Shown here: positions 45,497 through 54,914 of the stretch, one piece after another | Layout of the letters: the number at the start of each line of letters is the position of its first letter | How positions within the stretch are numbered: position 1 is the first letter of the stretch | DNA from: Desulfomicrobium macestii | Lineage (GTDB): Bacteria > Desulfobacterota > Desulfovibrionia > Desulfovibrionales > Desulfomicrobiaceae | Direction of reading: 5' to 3' | NCBI RefSeq assembly: GCF_014873765.1 | Contig: NZ_JADBGG010000019.1 | Location: 28,010-92,009 of the forward strand | Length of the DNA stretch: 64,000 nucleotides | The notes under the pieces: model-generated | Told to the model about the DNA's origin: nothing | The model's database searches: none | What the model saw: only the letters and a program-made list of their open reading frames with translations | Position numbers and translations under genes: made by a program

Positions 45497-46162
45497 TTAA
45501 AACCATTCTTCGCGGCTGGCCAAAGCCTGCGTCAGCGAAGGATAAATTCGGGCCGCGCCCTCGCGCACGTCCGGCTCCGGCGTGGACAGATCGGGAATCA
45601 TCATGGCGCGCGCCCCGGAGGCGATGGCCGCGCGCATGCCGGGATTGGAATCCTCGAAGATGACGCAATCCCCCGGCTGCACCTTGAGCGCGGCGCAGGT
45701 GCGCAGATAGATGTCCGGGTCCGGCTTGGGCCGCTCGATCTGCTCAATGGTCATGATCGACGCGAAACGGAACAGTTCCGGCCAGGCCTCGCGATTGCGC
45801 TCGACCATCTCGCGCCGGGACGATGTGGCCAGGGCCAGCGGCACTCCCTGCCCGTCAAGCCAGGTCACAAGCTCGACCGCTCCAGGCATGGGCGGTATGG
45901 CGCATGCGCGGCGTTCCTCTTCGCGCACCGCTTTCCAGTTCGCCCGAAATTCAGCCAAAGGAAAGTCTTTAAACCAGCACTTGAGCTTTTCCTCGCAGAG
46001 CACATTGGGAACCCCTACCAGGTGGGCATACAGGCCGTCATTCAAGTCAAAGCCCAAACGGGCCGACTCGCGCTGCCAGATCCGCTTCAGGGTGGCCTCG
46101 GTATCCAGGAGCAGCCCGTCCATGTCAAAAAGGACGGCCGCGGGTCGTTGCGCTTTCTTCAT
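45497..46162 (-). CDS. HAD-superfamily phosphatase (beta-phosphoglucomutase-like)
   Basis: A 221-residue HAD hydrolase. The nucleophile motif 'AVLFDMDGLLLDTEATL' and the motif III/IV stretch 'KPDPDIYLRTCAALKVQPGD' with 'CVIFEDSNPGMRAAIASGAR' are all present, together with a helical cap of class I type. The substrate is unknown; the family covers phosphoglycolate, sugar phosphates and beta-phosphoglucomutases. The ATG upstream of 'KKAQRPAAVLF' is preferred; the ribosome site is weak. Confidence 0.8.
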   Translation of the reverse strand: MKKAQRPAAVLFDMDGLLLDTEATLKRIWQRESARLGFDLNDGLYAHLVGVPNVLCEEKLKCWFKDFPLAEFRANWKAVREEERRACAIPPMPGAVELVTWLDGQGVPLALATSSRREMVERNREAWPELFRFASIMTIEQIERPKPDPDIYLRTCAALKVQPGDCVIFEDSNPGMRAAIASGARAMMIPDLSTPEPDVREGAARIYPSLTQALASREEWF

Positions 46163-46318
46163 GGCGTTGGAGCTAAGCGCGAACCGGGGAAGTGGCAAGG
46201 GGAATTGCGTCGCAGCCTCCGGCGGATCGTCTTTACAGGCGGATTCGCCGGGGATACTCGTTGTGCATGTTCACGGTCAAAACCGCCCAGACCGCTCGGA
46301 GCAAGCAGGAAAATCAAA

Positions 46319-46630
46319 ATGGCCACCTACAAGGAACTCATCGCGGCAAAAGCCGTGCTGGAATTGCCCGATCGCGCCTCATTGGGGGAAATCAGAACCT
46401 CCTACATAAGCCTGCTCAAGCGCTGGCATCCCGACACGTGCACAGAAGGCAAAGAAAAATGCAGTGAAATGACCCAGAGAATCGTGTCAGCCTACAGGAC
46501 GGTTTGCGCCTACTGCGAAGCCTACGAATATTCCTTCGATGATCAGGAACTCAGGCGCCATCTCTCCAATGAGGAATGGTGGCTGGAAAAATTCGGCGAA
46601 GACCCCTTGTGGTCAAAAAATCATAAATGA
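46319..46630 (+). CDS. J-domain protein (short)
   Basis: A 103-residue protein with a J-domain: helix II 'LGEIRTSYISLLKRWHPDTC' contains the invariant HPD, and helix III follows with 'TQRIVSAYRTVCAYCEAYEY'. The protein ends shortly after, so it lacks zinc-finger and client domains. It would stimulate an Hsp70 ATPase. AGGAAAATCAAA precedes the ATG. Confidence 0.75.
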   Translation: MATYKELIAAKAVLELPDRASLGEIRTSYISLLKRWHPDTCTEGKEKCSEMTQRIVSAYRTVCAYCEAYEYSFDDQELRRHLSNEEWWLEKFGEDPLWSKNHK

Positions 46631-47302
46631 CAGACTATTAAATCACTCCCAGCCTTCCCCCACCTTCACAGACAAGACTTTTTGGCGGCACTCCGAAACC
46701 GAACGCTGCAACGGCAAAGTCTTCTTCATCAAAGCTCCGGTCGAAAGCTCCTTGCGCCTGGCAATCTCTCCAATCCAAAAGACTCCTCCTCACACGCACT
46801 CTTCCGTATTTTAAAGACATACCAATGCTCTTTTGAAATTGCGGTAAAAACATCAATTATTTTATTTATAAAATCATTTGATTCTTATATTATATTTGAT
46901 ATGATTCTTTTAAAAATCCATAATTATAGTTCATCGTATTGAAATTTAAATATTTTTTAATTCAATAATATTTTTTTTGGAATCTTTGAATGATAGATTA
47001 ATTCTTGACAAAATCAATCAACAAAAAAACAAACTTCGACCCAGCAATGCAAATCATAACATTTCAACTCTTGAAATAAAGCACGCACAATGCACACAAC
47101 CAGAAAAGAAAATCTGAAATAAAGTAGGCTATTGTACAAAAAAATAAGACATTTTTTTGAAATGGACATTTCGAAGAAAAATCAAAACGCAGGAAAACGG
47201 GAAAGACAATCATAAGTACAGCCGCATTCGCCCCCAGATCAGGATAAAAACAGACTGAACGTCCAAACTTGATTCTTGCCGGGTATGCAAAAGGGGAAGT
47301 CC
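46631..47302. other. AT-rich intergenic region upstream of the cytochrome pair
   Basis: The stretch is AT-rich and holds no open frame worth calling. A 17-base palindrome (ATTTCAA-CTC-TTGAAAT) lies at 47061-47077 and is a possible regulator site for the cytochrome operon. A TTGACA occurs at 47004-47009, but no matching -10 box was found at normal spacing. Confidence 0.6.
47061..47077. promoter_or_regulatory. Palindromic candidate operator upstream of the cytochrome pair
   Basis: ATTTCAA and TTGAAAT are exact inverted repeats around CTC, about 230 bases before the first cytochrome gene. This could be a regulator-binding site, but no matching factor is identified and AT-rich DNA produces such palindromes by chance. 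Confidence 0.3.
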
Positions 47303-47854
47303 ATGAAAAAATTCCTGAAGCCGACCCTTCTCATTGTTTTTGGAATCGTCATCGCTTTTCCACTCTTCAGCATGACCTATTACACGATGGTCAGGACCAG
47401 CACGCCGCAGTTCTGCGCTTCATGTCATGAAATCCAGTGGGCGTACAACACCTGGAAGACATCGACCCATGTCAACAACATGCAGGGTTTCGTGGCCGAT
47501 TGCATGGACTGTCATCTTCCTGCACCGCATGACACGGCAAACTTCTTCTACATGAAAACTATGCACGGCCTCAAAGACGTGATCGCCCACTTCATGATGG
47601 ATTCCCCCGACGATTACGATCATGCCAAGAATCGCAGAAATGCTTACGCGTCCTTCAAAAACGACCAGTGTCTCAAATGCCACCGCAATATCGAAAACAT
47701 TCCCTACAAGCGCGGCGCCATGCTCGCACACAAGCAGGTTCTGCATCCGATGCCTGGAATGGAAAAGCGCTGCGTCGAATGCCACTACGACCTCGTGCAC
47801 AACGATCGCACATATTATGACTACAACAACCTGGATTTGCTTGCGAAAAAATAA
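47303..47854 (+). CDS. Tetrahaem NapC/NirT-type quinol dehydrogenase (HaoC/NrfH-like)
   Basis: A 183-residue membrane-anchored cytochrome. One N-terminal helix (about residues 9-28) is followed by four CxxCH haem motifs (FCASCHEI, CMDCHLPA, CLKCHRNI, CVECHYDL). Such proteins take electrons from menaquinol and pass them to a periplasmic reductase. GGGGAAGTCC precedes the ATG. It lies 34 bases upstream of the octahaem cytochrome, so that protein is the obvious electron acceptor. Confidence 0.88.
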   Translation: MKKFLKPTLLIVFGIVIAFPLFSMTYYTMVRTSTPQFCASCHEIQWAYNTWKTSTHVNNMQGFVADCMDCHLPAPHDTANFFYMKTMHGLKDVIAHFMMDSPDDYDHAKNRRNAYASFKNDQCLKCHRNIENIPYKRGAMLAHKQVLHPMPGMEKRCVECHYDLVHNDRTYYDYNNLDLLAKK

Positions 47855-47888
47855 TCATTTCGGGGAGTCCACCTCAAGGAGGAAACGA

Positions 47889-49274
47889 ATGAAACACCGT
47901 TACGCTTTTTTCATCATCTCCACCCTGCTCATCCTCGGCCTTGGCGCATGGGCAGGAGCGGACATGAACAAGGTCAAGGAGTTCCGCATCGAGCGGGGCA
48001 TGTCCGAACAGGCCAGGGCCTGCATTGAATGTCACAAAGCCGAAACTCCCGGCCTGTTCGCGGACTGGGCGAACAGCAGACACGCAAGCGCCAATATCGG
48101 CTGCCTGGACTGCCATCAGGCCGAGGCGCATGACGCCGATGTGTCCGAACCCCACTACAAGCAGTATCAGCGGACGGACAACAAATGGGGCAAGCAGGAG
48201 TACCGCATGCCCATCGCCGCAGCCGTCACGCCCAAGGACTGCTCGCGCTGCCATCCGGACGAGGTCAAGCAGTACGCCAAGAGCAAGCACGCCAACACCA
48301 TCGAGATCATGTGGAAGATCGATCCCTGGCTCAACAACGGCATGAACAGCGACTGGGAGCGCACCGCCGGATGCTACTACTGCCACGGCACGGTGCTCAA
48401 AAAGGACAAGGACGGCAATCTCGACGCCTCGACCTGGCCCAACGTCGGCGTCGGACGGGCGAATCTGGACGGCTCGCTCGGAAGCTGCACATCCTGCCAC
48501 ACCCGGCACCGCTTTTCCGTGGCCGAAGCCCGCAAGCCCGAAGCCTGCGGCCAGTGCCATCTTGGTCCGGACCACCCGCAGATCGAAATCTACACCGAGT
48601 CCAAGCACGGAGCCATCACGGAAGCCAACAAGCATGAATATCGCTGGGATTCCGCGCCCGGAACCTGGACGGCAGGCGTGGACTACCGCACGCCGAGCTG
48701 CGCTGGCTGCCACATGTCCGGCTCGGGAGCCGTCATCGGCACCCATGACGTGACGGAGCGCCTGGGCTGGGAACTGCAAGCCCCGCTGACCGTCCGGCCG
48801 CAGGATTTCGCACCTTTCCCGGCCCAGACCAGCTGGCAGGACGAACAGGAGAAGATGAAGACGATCTGCGTGCAGTGTCACGCAAGAAGCTGGGTTGACG
48901 CCCATTACGTCAAGACGGACAACTCCGTGACCGAATACAACGAGGTCTATTTCAAGCCCGCCAAGGCCATGCTCGACCAACTTTACGAGAAGGGTCTTCT
49001 GGATAAAACCCGGTTCTTCGACGAAAAGCTGGAGGTCGAATTCTACGAACTCTGGCACCACGAAGGACGTCGGGCCCGCATGGGCACGGCCATGATGGCT
49101 CCGGACTACACGTGGTGGCACGGCTTCTACGAGTGCAAGCACCGCTTCAACAATTTCATGGCCGAAGCGCGCCACCTCATCGCCACCAACCAGAAGGCCG
49201 AGATCTTCAAGGATTTCCCCAACGCCAACGGCGACACCACCAAGCCGGAGGTCATTTTCGGCCCGAAACAGTGA
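47889..49274 (+). CDS. Octahaem hydroxylamine oxidoreductase-like cytochrome c (HaoA type)
   Basis: A 461-residue protein with a cleavable signal ('MKHRYAFFIISTLLILGLGA') and exactly eight CxxCH motifs: CIECH, CLDCH, CSRCH, CYYCH, CTSCH, CGQCH, CAGCH and CVQCH. The spacing and the C-terminal 'APDYTWWHGFYECKHRF' fit the HAO family. Genuine HAO oxidises hydroxylamine; the epsilonproteobacterial/anaerobe versions paired with a NapC-type quinol dehydrogenase are thought to work reductively on nitrite or hydroxylamine. Whether the P460 crosslinking tyrosine is present cannot be decided by eye. AAGGAGGAAACGA sets the start. Confidence 0.85.
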   Translation: MKHRYAFFIISTLLILGLGAWAGADMNKVKEFRIERGMSEQARACIECHKAETPGLFADWANSRHASANIGCLDCHQAEAHDADVSEPHYKQYQRTDNKWGKQEYRMPIAAAVTPKDCSRCHPDEVKQYAKSKHANTIEIMWKIDPWLNNGMNSDWERTAGCYYCHGTVLKKDKDGNLDASTWPNVGVGRANLDGSLGSCTSCHTRHRFSVAEARKPEACGQCHLGPDHPQIEIYTESKHGAITEANKHEYRWDSAPGTWTAGVDYRTPSCAGCHMSGSGAVIGTHDVTERLGWELQAPLTVRPQDFAPFPAQTSWQDEQEKMKTICVQCHARSWVDAHYVKTDNSVTEYNEVYFKPAKAMLDQLYEKGLLDKTRFFDEKLEVEFYELWHHEGRRARMGTAMMAPDYTWWHGFYECKHRFNNFMAEARHLIATNQKAEIFKDFPNANGDTTKPEVIFGPKQ

Positions 49275-49295
49275 GCGTCCCCTGAACAACTCGAT

Positions 49296-49343
49296 AAGGC
49301 GGCGGGGTCCTGGGCACAATGTCCAAAACCCCGCCGCCTTTTT
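49296..49343 (+). terminator. Intrinsic terminator of the cytochrome pair
   Basis: AAGGCGGCGGGG pairs with CCCCGCCGCCTT around a 21-base loop that itself can fold, followed by TTTTT. Confidence 0.9.
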
Positions 49344-49461
49344 GCAACTTTCATCTCCGGCCCACCCCAATCCACTTCGCCAGGCTCCTGAAGTCGCCTT
49401 GATCCCCCCTGCCCGTTAAGCTAGGGTCCTATAATCCCACCGAAAAACAGTGAGCGCAGCA

Positions 49462-51162
49462 ATGAAATTTCTCGTTTCTCAAATGGCGGCCCTGGTCAAA
49501 AGCGGCCAACAAAAGGCCAATACGCGACTGATGATCCGTTTTCTGTTCATCCTGCTCAGCTTCTTTGCCGCCTTCACCGTTCTGTTCCACTTCCTGATGG
49601 CCTACGAAGGTCAGACACACTCCTGGATCACCGGTCTGTACTGGACCCTGACGGTCATGAGCACCCTGGGCTTCGGAGATATCACCTTCACCTCGGATCC
49701 TGGGCGCCTCTTCTCCATTTTCGTGATGCTGAGCGGCGTCGTGTTCATGCTCATCGTCCTGCCCTTCACCTTCATCCAGTTTTTCTACGCGCCCTGGCTT
49801 GAAGAACAGAACAAGGCCAGGGCCCCGCGCAAGGTTCCCGAGACCATGTCGAACCACGTCATCCTGACCTTCTGCGACGCGGTCACCCTCAATCTGGTGG
49901 AAAAGCTCAACCAGTACGGCATCCGGAGCGTGATCCTGGTTTCGGACCTGCAGGAGGCCCTCAATCTGCATGAGACGGGCCTGAACGTGGTCCTCGGCGA
50001 ACTTGACGACCCGGAAACATATCTGCGGCTGCGTGTGCGCGAAGCGGCCATGGTCGTGGTCATGAACGATGACGTGGCCAGCACCAACATCATCTTCACC
50101 ATCCGCGAGGTCGCGGACAAGATCCCCGTCATCACCAACGCCGATCAGGAGGACTCCGTGGATATCCTGGACCTCGCGGGCAGCACGCACACCTACCAGT
50201 TCACCAAGATGCTGGGACAGGTACTGGCGCGGCGGGTCATGGGGGTCAGCATGAAGGCCAACATCATCGGCAATTTCGATGAACTGCTCATCGCCGAGGC
50301 GCCCGCCATGCATTCCGCCCTCCAGGGACGTACCCTGGCCGAAAGCAGGCTACGCGAACTGACCGGCGTAAACGTGGTCGGCATCTGGGAGCAAGGCCGC
50401 TTTCAGCTGCCCGACCCCATGACCATGATCGGCGCTTCCACGGTGCTGGTTCTGGCGGGTTCCGAGGCGCAGCTCGACACCTATGACGCGCTCATGGGCG
50501 CGACAAAGCTCAGCAAGGAACACAGCGGGCCGGTGGTGGTTCTGGGTGGGGGCAGGGTCGGCATGTCCGTGGCCAGGACCTTGACCGAAAGGGGCGTCGA
50601 CTATCGCGTGGTTGAAAAGAAGACACTCAGGAACACGGAGGATTCGAGAATCATCCAGGGCAGCGCGGCCGATCTGGACATCCTTGTCCTGGCCGGAATC
50701 AACGAGACGCCGTCCATCATCATCACCACCCACGACGATGACCTGAACATCTTCCTGACCATCTACTGCCGCCGCCTGCGGCCCGACGTCCAGATCATCA
50801 GCCGGGCCAGTCTGGACCGCAACATCAACACCCTGCACCGCGCCGGGGCCAATCTGGTCATGTCCTTTTCATCCCTGTTCTCGACCACCATCCTGAACCT
50901 GCTCAATCCGCACAAACTGCTCATGCTCTCCGAAGGGCTGAACATCTTCCGCTCGGAACCGAGCCCGGCCATCGTGGGCAAGCCCCTGCGCGAACAGAAG
51001 ATCCGCCAGTCCACCGGGTGCAGCATCATCGCCATCAAGCGGGGCGAGGAAATGCTCCTGAATCCCGAGCCGGATACCATCGTGTCCAAGGATGACGAGC
51101 TCATCCTGATCGGAACGGCGCAGGCGGAGAAGAACTTCATGGAGCAGTACCCGGCCTCCTAG
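49462..51162 (+). CDS. Potassium channel with two RCK/TrkA-N domains
   Basis: A 566-residue channel. TM1 is about residues 27-46, the selectivity filter is 'TLGFGD' (about 68-73) and TM2 is about 83-109. The first RCK domain begins 'NHVILTFCDAVTLNLVEKL' with a degenerate nucleotide motif. The second has an intact 'VVVLGGGRVGMSVARTL', and a TrkA-C domain ends the protein. The filter differs from the usual TVGYGD. A GTG four codons upstream is an alternative start, and neither has a strong ribosome site. The channel probably regulates K+ flux in response to nucleotides or calcium. Confidence 0.85.
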   Translation: MKFLVSQMAALVKSGQQKANTRLMIRFLFILLSFFAAFTVLFHFLMAYEGQTHSWITGLYWTLTVMSTLGFGDITFTSDPGRLFSIFVMLSGVVFMLIVLPFTFIQFFYAPWLEEQNKARAPRKVPETMSNHVILTFCDAVTLNLVEKLNQYGIRSVILVSDLQEALNLHETGLNVVLGELDDPETYLRLRVREAAMVVVMNDDVASTNIIFTIREVADKIPVITNADQEDSVDILDLAGSTHTYQFTKMLGQVLARRVMGVSMKANIIGNFDELLIAEAPAMHSALQGRTLAESRLRELTGVNVVGIWEQGRFQLPDPMTMIGASTVLVLAGSEAQLDTYDALMGATKLSKEHSGPVVVLGGGRVGMSVARTLTERGVDYRVVEKKTLRNTEDSRIIQGSAADLDILVLAGINETPSIIITTHDDDLNIFLTIYCRRLRPDVQIISRASLDRNINTLHRAGANLVMSFSSLFSTTILNLLNPHKLLMLSEGLNIFRSEPSPAIVGKPLREQKIRQSTGCSIIAIKRGEEMLLNPEPDTIVSKDDELILIGTAQAEKNFMEQYPAS

Positions 51163-51215
51163 AAAAACGGCCCGGGCGCACGTTCACGAACCGGCGCGCG
51201 CAGTGCCCTGCTCCG

Positions 51216-52388
51216 TCACTGCGTGGAGGAGCCACTGTCCATGGCCCGGCGCAGGATGGCCAGCAGTTCGCCCTTGTCCAGCACGATCGGATTTCCGTGC
51301 ATGCTCGATGCCCGAGCAGCCTTTTCGACCGCCTCCTCCATGACCTCCCCGGTCAGCCCCAGCGCCCCGAGCCCCCGGATGCCAAGCTCGGAGCAAAGCG
51401 CCCGCACGAATTCCAGTCCGTCCTCGGCCCGGGCGTCCTGAGTACCGGTCAGCAGCCTTCCGACCTCGTCGTATCTGGCAAGCGCCGGATGTTCCGGGGC
51501 CACGTGACGCAAAACACGGATATTGGCCTCCATGACATGGGGCAGCAGGGCCGCGCAGATCTCGCCATGCGCCGCGCCGAGCATGCCTCCCAGGGGAGCG
51601 GCGAAGCCGTGCACTGCTCCGAGCTTGGCGTTGGCCAGGGCCATGCCAGAAAACAGGCTGGCCAGGGCCATGTCCGAACGCGCGCGCATGTTTGCCCCGT
51701 CCTGCACCGCGACGCGCAGCGAACGCGCCGCCCGCGTCAGACCGTCGCGACAGAGCGGATCGGTCAACGGACTGGCCGCATGGGACACGAAGCACTCCAT
51801 GAGCTGGGTCAGGGCGTCCATGCCGGAGGCGGCGGTCTGCGCGGGGGGCAGGGACACGGCCAGCTCGGGATCGACGACGGCCAGGGTAGGGATCAGATCC
51901 GACGCGCGCAGACTGGCCTTGACCCCGTGCGCGGGGGAAAGGAGCACGGCGTTGGCCGTGACCTCGGACCCGGTCCCGGCCGTGGTCGGCACCGCGACCA
52001 TGGGCAGGGGCTCATGCTCAAGGGGCGCGCCGCGTCCGACCACCTCCAGGTAATCGAACAGGTCGCCCGTATTGGCGGCCAGGGCGGCCAGGGCCTTGCC
52101 CGCGTCGATGACGCTCCCGCCCCCGACGGCCACGACCACATCGCAACGCGCCCGCCGCGCGGATTCGGCCTGCGCGGAGATAAACCCGGTTTCGGGCTCG
52201 CCGCCGACGGCAACACAGAGCACGTCATCCATGACGGCCTTCAAATCCTCAAGCAGCCAGTCATAGCGCTCGGGGCGGCTCCCGGTCACAAGCAGGCAGC
52301 GTCTGCCCATGTGGGAGGCGTGCGTGGCTACGCCCGCCCTTGAACCAATGCCGAAAACCACGCGCGCGGTGGAAAAGGAATATATCAT
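51216..52388 (-). CDS. Iron-containing alcohol dehydrogenase
   Basis: A 390-residue Fe/Zn-type oxidoreductase of the ADH family III. The NAD(P)-binding 'VVAVGGGSVIDAGKALAAL' (about residue 90) and the later histidine-rich 'AAHGEICAALLPHVMEAN' region supply cofactor and metal sites. Substrate is unknown; members act on ethanol, butanol, 1,3-propanediol, lactaldehyde or maleylacetate. GGAGGCGAC precedes the ATG. It stands alone. Confidence 0.85.
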   Translation of the reverse strand: MIYSFSTARVVFGIGSRAGVATHASHMGRRCLLVTGSRPERYDWLLEDLKAVMDDVLCVAVGGEPETGFISAQAESARRARCDVVVAVGGGSVIDAGKALAALAANTGDLFDYLEVVGRGAPLEHEPLPMVAVPTTAGTGSEVTANAVLLSPAHGVKASLRASDLIPTLAVVDPELAVSLPPAQTAASGMDALTQLMECFVSHAASPLTDPLCRDGLTRAARSLRVAVQDGANMRARSDMALASLFSGMALANAKLGAVHGFAAPLGGMLGAAHGEICAALLPHVMEANIRVLRHVAPEHPALARYDEVGRLLTGTQDARAEDGLEFVRALCSELGIRGLGALGLTGEVMEEAVEKAARASSMHGNPIVLDKGELLAILRRAMDSGSSTQ

Positions 52389-52457
52389 GTCGCCTCCAGA
52401 ACTCCCCTTTTATGCCCTCGCGCAGCCGTCCACAAGCAGGAGCGTTCCGACCGGCGC

Positions 52458-52494
52458 AAAAAAAAACCGCAATCTCTTGCGAGTGCGGTTTTTA
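52458..52494 (-). terminator. Intrinsic terminator of cysE
   Basis: On the minus strand CCGCA...TGCGG forms a stem with an inner CTC/GAG pairing, followed by nine Ts. It lies 20 bases after cysE. Confidence 0.8.
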
Positions 52495-52514
52495 AAATTG
52501 GAAAGCAGCCGGTT

Positions 52515-53408
52515 CTAGAGGTTGCGATAAACCCTGCTCCCGGGAGCCACGTCGTCCACGACCCAGACATTGCCGCCGATGACCGCGCCCTCTCCGATGG
52601 TGATGCGCCCGAGAATGGTCGCGCCGGAATAGATGGTCGCGTTGTCCTCGACGATGGGATGACGGGCGATGCCCTTGACCAGATGTCCGTTCTCGCCCTT
52701 GGGGAAGCTCTTGGCGCCCAGGGTCACGCCCTGGTAGAGGCGCACGTTCCGACCGATGATGCAGGTCTCGCCGATGACCGTGCCCGTGCCGTGATCGATG
52801 AAGAAGGACTCGCCGATGGTCGCGCCGGGATGGATGTCGATGCCGGTGGCCGAATGGGCCATCTCGGTGATGATGCGCGGGATGAGCGGCACGCCCAGAA
52901 GATAGAGCTCGTGGGCGATGCGGTAGTTGGTCACGGCCCTGATGGACGGATAGCAGAAAATGGTCTCACCCGGATTCTTGGCCGCCGGATCGCCGGCAAA
53001 GGCGGCCTGCACGTCCGTGGCCAGCATGTGTCGGATGCGCGGCAGGGTCTTCAGGAATTCATTGGAAAGATTTTCGGCCCTCACCTCGCATTCCACGGAA
53101 CATGAGTTCTCGTCCTTCTCGCAGGCGAAGCAAAAACCGCGCTCCACCTGCTGGGTCAGTTCGCGGCGCACCTTCTCAAGCTTCGAGCCCACGAAATAGG
53201 CCATGTTCTGGGGCGTGATGAAGGATTCCTTGAAAAAACCCGGAAAAAGCACGGAGCGCAGCCGTTCCACGATCTCCGAAAGGAGCTCCACCGAAGGCAT
53301 GGGCGAACCAAAAGACGGCTGGTGGTAGACGCCTCTGTAGGATTCCGGGGCGCACAGGCTTTCCACCACCCCGCTCAGGACATTGTCGATCTTCAAATAT
53401 TTGGCCAT
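52515..53408 (-). CDS. cysE: Serine O-acetyltransferase
   Basis: A 297-residue enzyme making O-acetylserine for cysteine synthesis. The left-handed beta-helix repeats are clear ('GIDIHPGATIGESFFIDHGTG', 'GVTLGAKSFP', 'HPIVEDNATIYSGATILG'; shown in part). The N-terminal half is a long helical extension of the EpsC/CysE-long type. It begins two bases after cysK on the same strand, so both act in one cysteine operon. Confidence 0.9.
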   Translation of the reverse strand: MAKYLKIDNVLSGVVESLCAPESYRGVYHQPSFGSPMPSVELLSEIVERLRSVLFPGFFKESFITPQNMAYFVGSKLEKVRRELTQQVERGFCFACEKDENSCSVECEVRAENLSNEFLKTLPRIRHMLATDVQAAFAGDPAAKNPGETIFCYPSIRAVTNYRIAHELYLLGVPLIPRIITEMAHSATGIDIHPGATIGESFFIDHGTGTVIGETCIIGRNVRLYQGVTLGAKSFPKGENGHLVKGIARHPIVEDNATIYSGATILGRITIGEGAVIGGNVWVVDDVAPGSRVYRNL

Positions 53409-53410
53409 GC

Positions 53411-54340
53411 TCAGCTCTTGGATGCAAAAAGTTCAGTGGACAGATAGCGCTCGCCTGTGTCGCAGATGATGGCGACGATGAGCTTGCCTTCCATTTCCGG
53501 TTCCCGGGCAAGCTGCAAGGCAGCCCAGACATTGGCTCCCGAAGAAATCCCGCACAGGATTCCCTCTTCGCGGGCAAGGCGGCGGGCCATGATCATGGCG
53601 TCCTCGTTGGAAACGGCGACTATGCGGTCAATGGTGCCGCGATCAAGCACTTCGGGAATGAAATTGGCGCCGATGCCCTGGATCTTGTGCGGTCCGGCCT
53701 TCCCGCCGCCAAGGAGCGGAGAGGCTGCCGGCTCCACGGCCACGGCCATGAAACCCTGCTTGCGGCGCTTCAGGGTGCGGCCAACCCCGGTGATGGTCCC
53801 GCCCGTGCCCACCCCGGCCACCAATACGTCGATGCGGCCGTCGGTGTCGTGCCAGAGCTCTTCGGCCGTGGTGCGTTCGTGCGCGGCCGGATTGGCCGGG
53901 TTGACGAACTGCCCGGGCATGAACCCGTCCTCAAGGGACGCCAGGATCTTTTCCGCCTCGGCCACGGCTCCGGCCATGCCCGCCGACGCAGGCGTGAGCA
54001 CGAGCTCCGCGCCCATGGCGGCAAGGAGCATGCGTCGCTCAACGCTCATGGACTCGGGCATGGTCAAAATGAGATGATAGCCGCGCACGGCGCAGACAAA
54101 GGCCAGACCCACGCCGGTGTTGCCGCTGGTGGGCTCGACAATGACCGAACCGGGACGAAGCCTGCCGCTGCGTTCGGCCTCGTCGATCATACTCAGCGCG
54201 ATGCGGTCCTTGATCGAGGACAGGGGGTTGAAAAATTCGAGCTTGACCACAACATCGGCCAGACAGCCGGTGGCCATGCGGTTCAGGCGAACCAGGGGGG
54301 TATTGCCGACCAGGTCGGTCATGGAATTTGCGATCTTCAT
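53411..54340 (-). CDS. cysK: Cysteine synthase (O-acetylserine sulfhydrylase)
   Basis: A 309-residue PLP enzyme. The PLP lysine lies in '[15 protein letters not shown]', the phosphate loop is in '[16 protein letters not shown]', and '[12 protein letters not shown]' completes the substrate loop. It converts O-acetylserine plus sulfide to cysteine. CAGGAGGCTTT precedes the ATG. It is followed directly by cysE. Confidence 0.93.
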   Translation of the reverse strand: MKIANSMTDLVGNTPLVRLNRMATGCLADVVVKLEFFNPLSSIKDRIALSMIDEAERSGRLRPGSVIVEPTSGNTGVGLAFVCAVRGYHLILTMPESMSVERRMLLAAMGAELVLTPASAGMAGAVAEAEKILASLEDGFMPGQFVNPANPAAHERTTAEELWHDTDGRIDVLVAGVGTGGTITGVGRTLKRRKQGFMAVAVEPAASPLLGGGKAGPHKIQGIGANFIPEVLDRGTIDRIVAVSNEDAMIMARRLAREEGILCGISSGANVWAALQLAREPEMEGKLIVAIICDTGERYLSTELFASKS

Positions 54341-54401
54341 AAAGCCTCCTGAAAAGGACTGACGGCGCGAAAATGAACCAGGACGCGGGGTAAGTCCAGG
54401 C

Positions 54402-54428
54402 AAAAAAAATCCGGCCCTGAGGCCGGAC
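54402..54428 (-). terminator. Intrinsic terminator of the IHF/HU-like gene
   Basis: On the minus strand GTCCGGCC and GGCCGGAT pair around a TCAG loop, followed by eight Ts. Confidence 0.85.
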
Positions 54429-54449
54429 GGGTGCTTGAAAAAATTGTTT

Positions 54450-54755
54450 TTACTCCAATCCCTTGGTTATAAAATCAAGAGAAGTGAGAGCATCTTTCAG
54501 GCGCTTGCCGGGAGAAAATTTGATGTCTTTTCCCGGATGCGGATCCTCGCCCTTGCGCGGGGCGCGCTCGACCACGGCCATGGTCCCGATGCCAGGCAGG
54601 TTGATCTTGTCCCCCTTGCTCAAGGACTCGGTGATGCTCTCCATCATGGCGTCCACGACCCGTTCGGCCTCCTCCTCGGAGTAGCCCATTTCGGCCTTCA
54701 GGCGTTCGATGAGATCGGCTTTTTCAACTTGAATCTCGGCGTTGTCCGCTACCAT
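54450..54755 (-). CDS. Integration host factor/HU-family DNA-binding protein
   Basis: A 101-residue nucleoid protein with the HU/IHF fold: helical N-terminus ('[20 protein letters not shown]'), the beta-arm region with '[20 protein letters not shown]' and the C-terminal '[16 protein letters not shown]'. Members bend DNA. IHF alpha versus beta versus HU cannot be settled here. The start follows GAGGTGACGTTT; an ATG three codons upstream is weaker. It runs divergently from the glutamate synthase gene. Confidence 0.85.
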   Translation of the reverse strand: MVADNAEIQVEKADLIERLKAEMGYSEEEAERVVDAMMESITESLSKGDKINLPGIGTMAVVERAPRKGEDPHPGKDIKFSPGKRLKDALTSLDFITKGLE

Positions 54756-54914
54756 AAACGTCACCTCGCATTGGTATGGCTCATTAGATAGACAAAACCG
54801 GCCATGCGGTAAAGAGCTTCACAAAGCTTTGTGAAATATTTATTGAAATGGCCCCCAATACCACTTCAGGCTATGGGGATTTATCCTTGCCTTGTCAATC
54901 CCGGGAGATCCGTA

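Noticed and set aside
47004..47030. TTGACA as promoter of the cytochrome pair
   Set aside because: No acceptable -10 box lies at 15 to 19 bases, and the distance to the gene is large.
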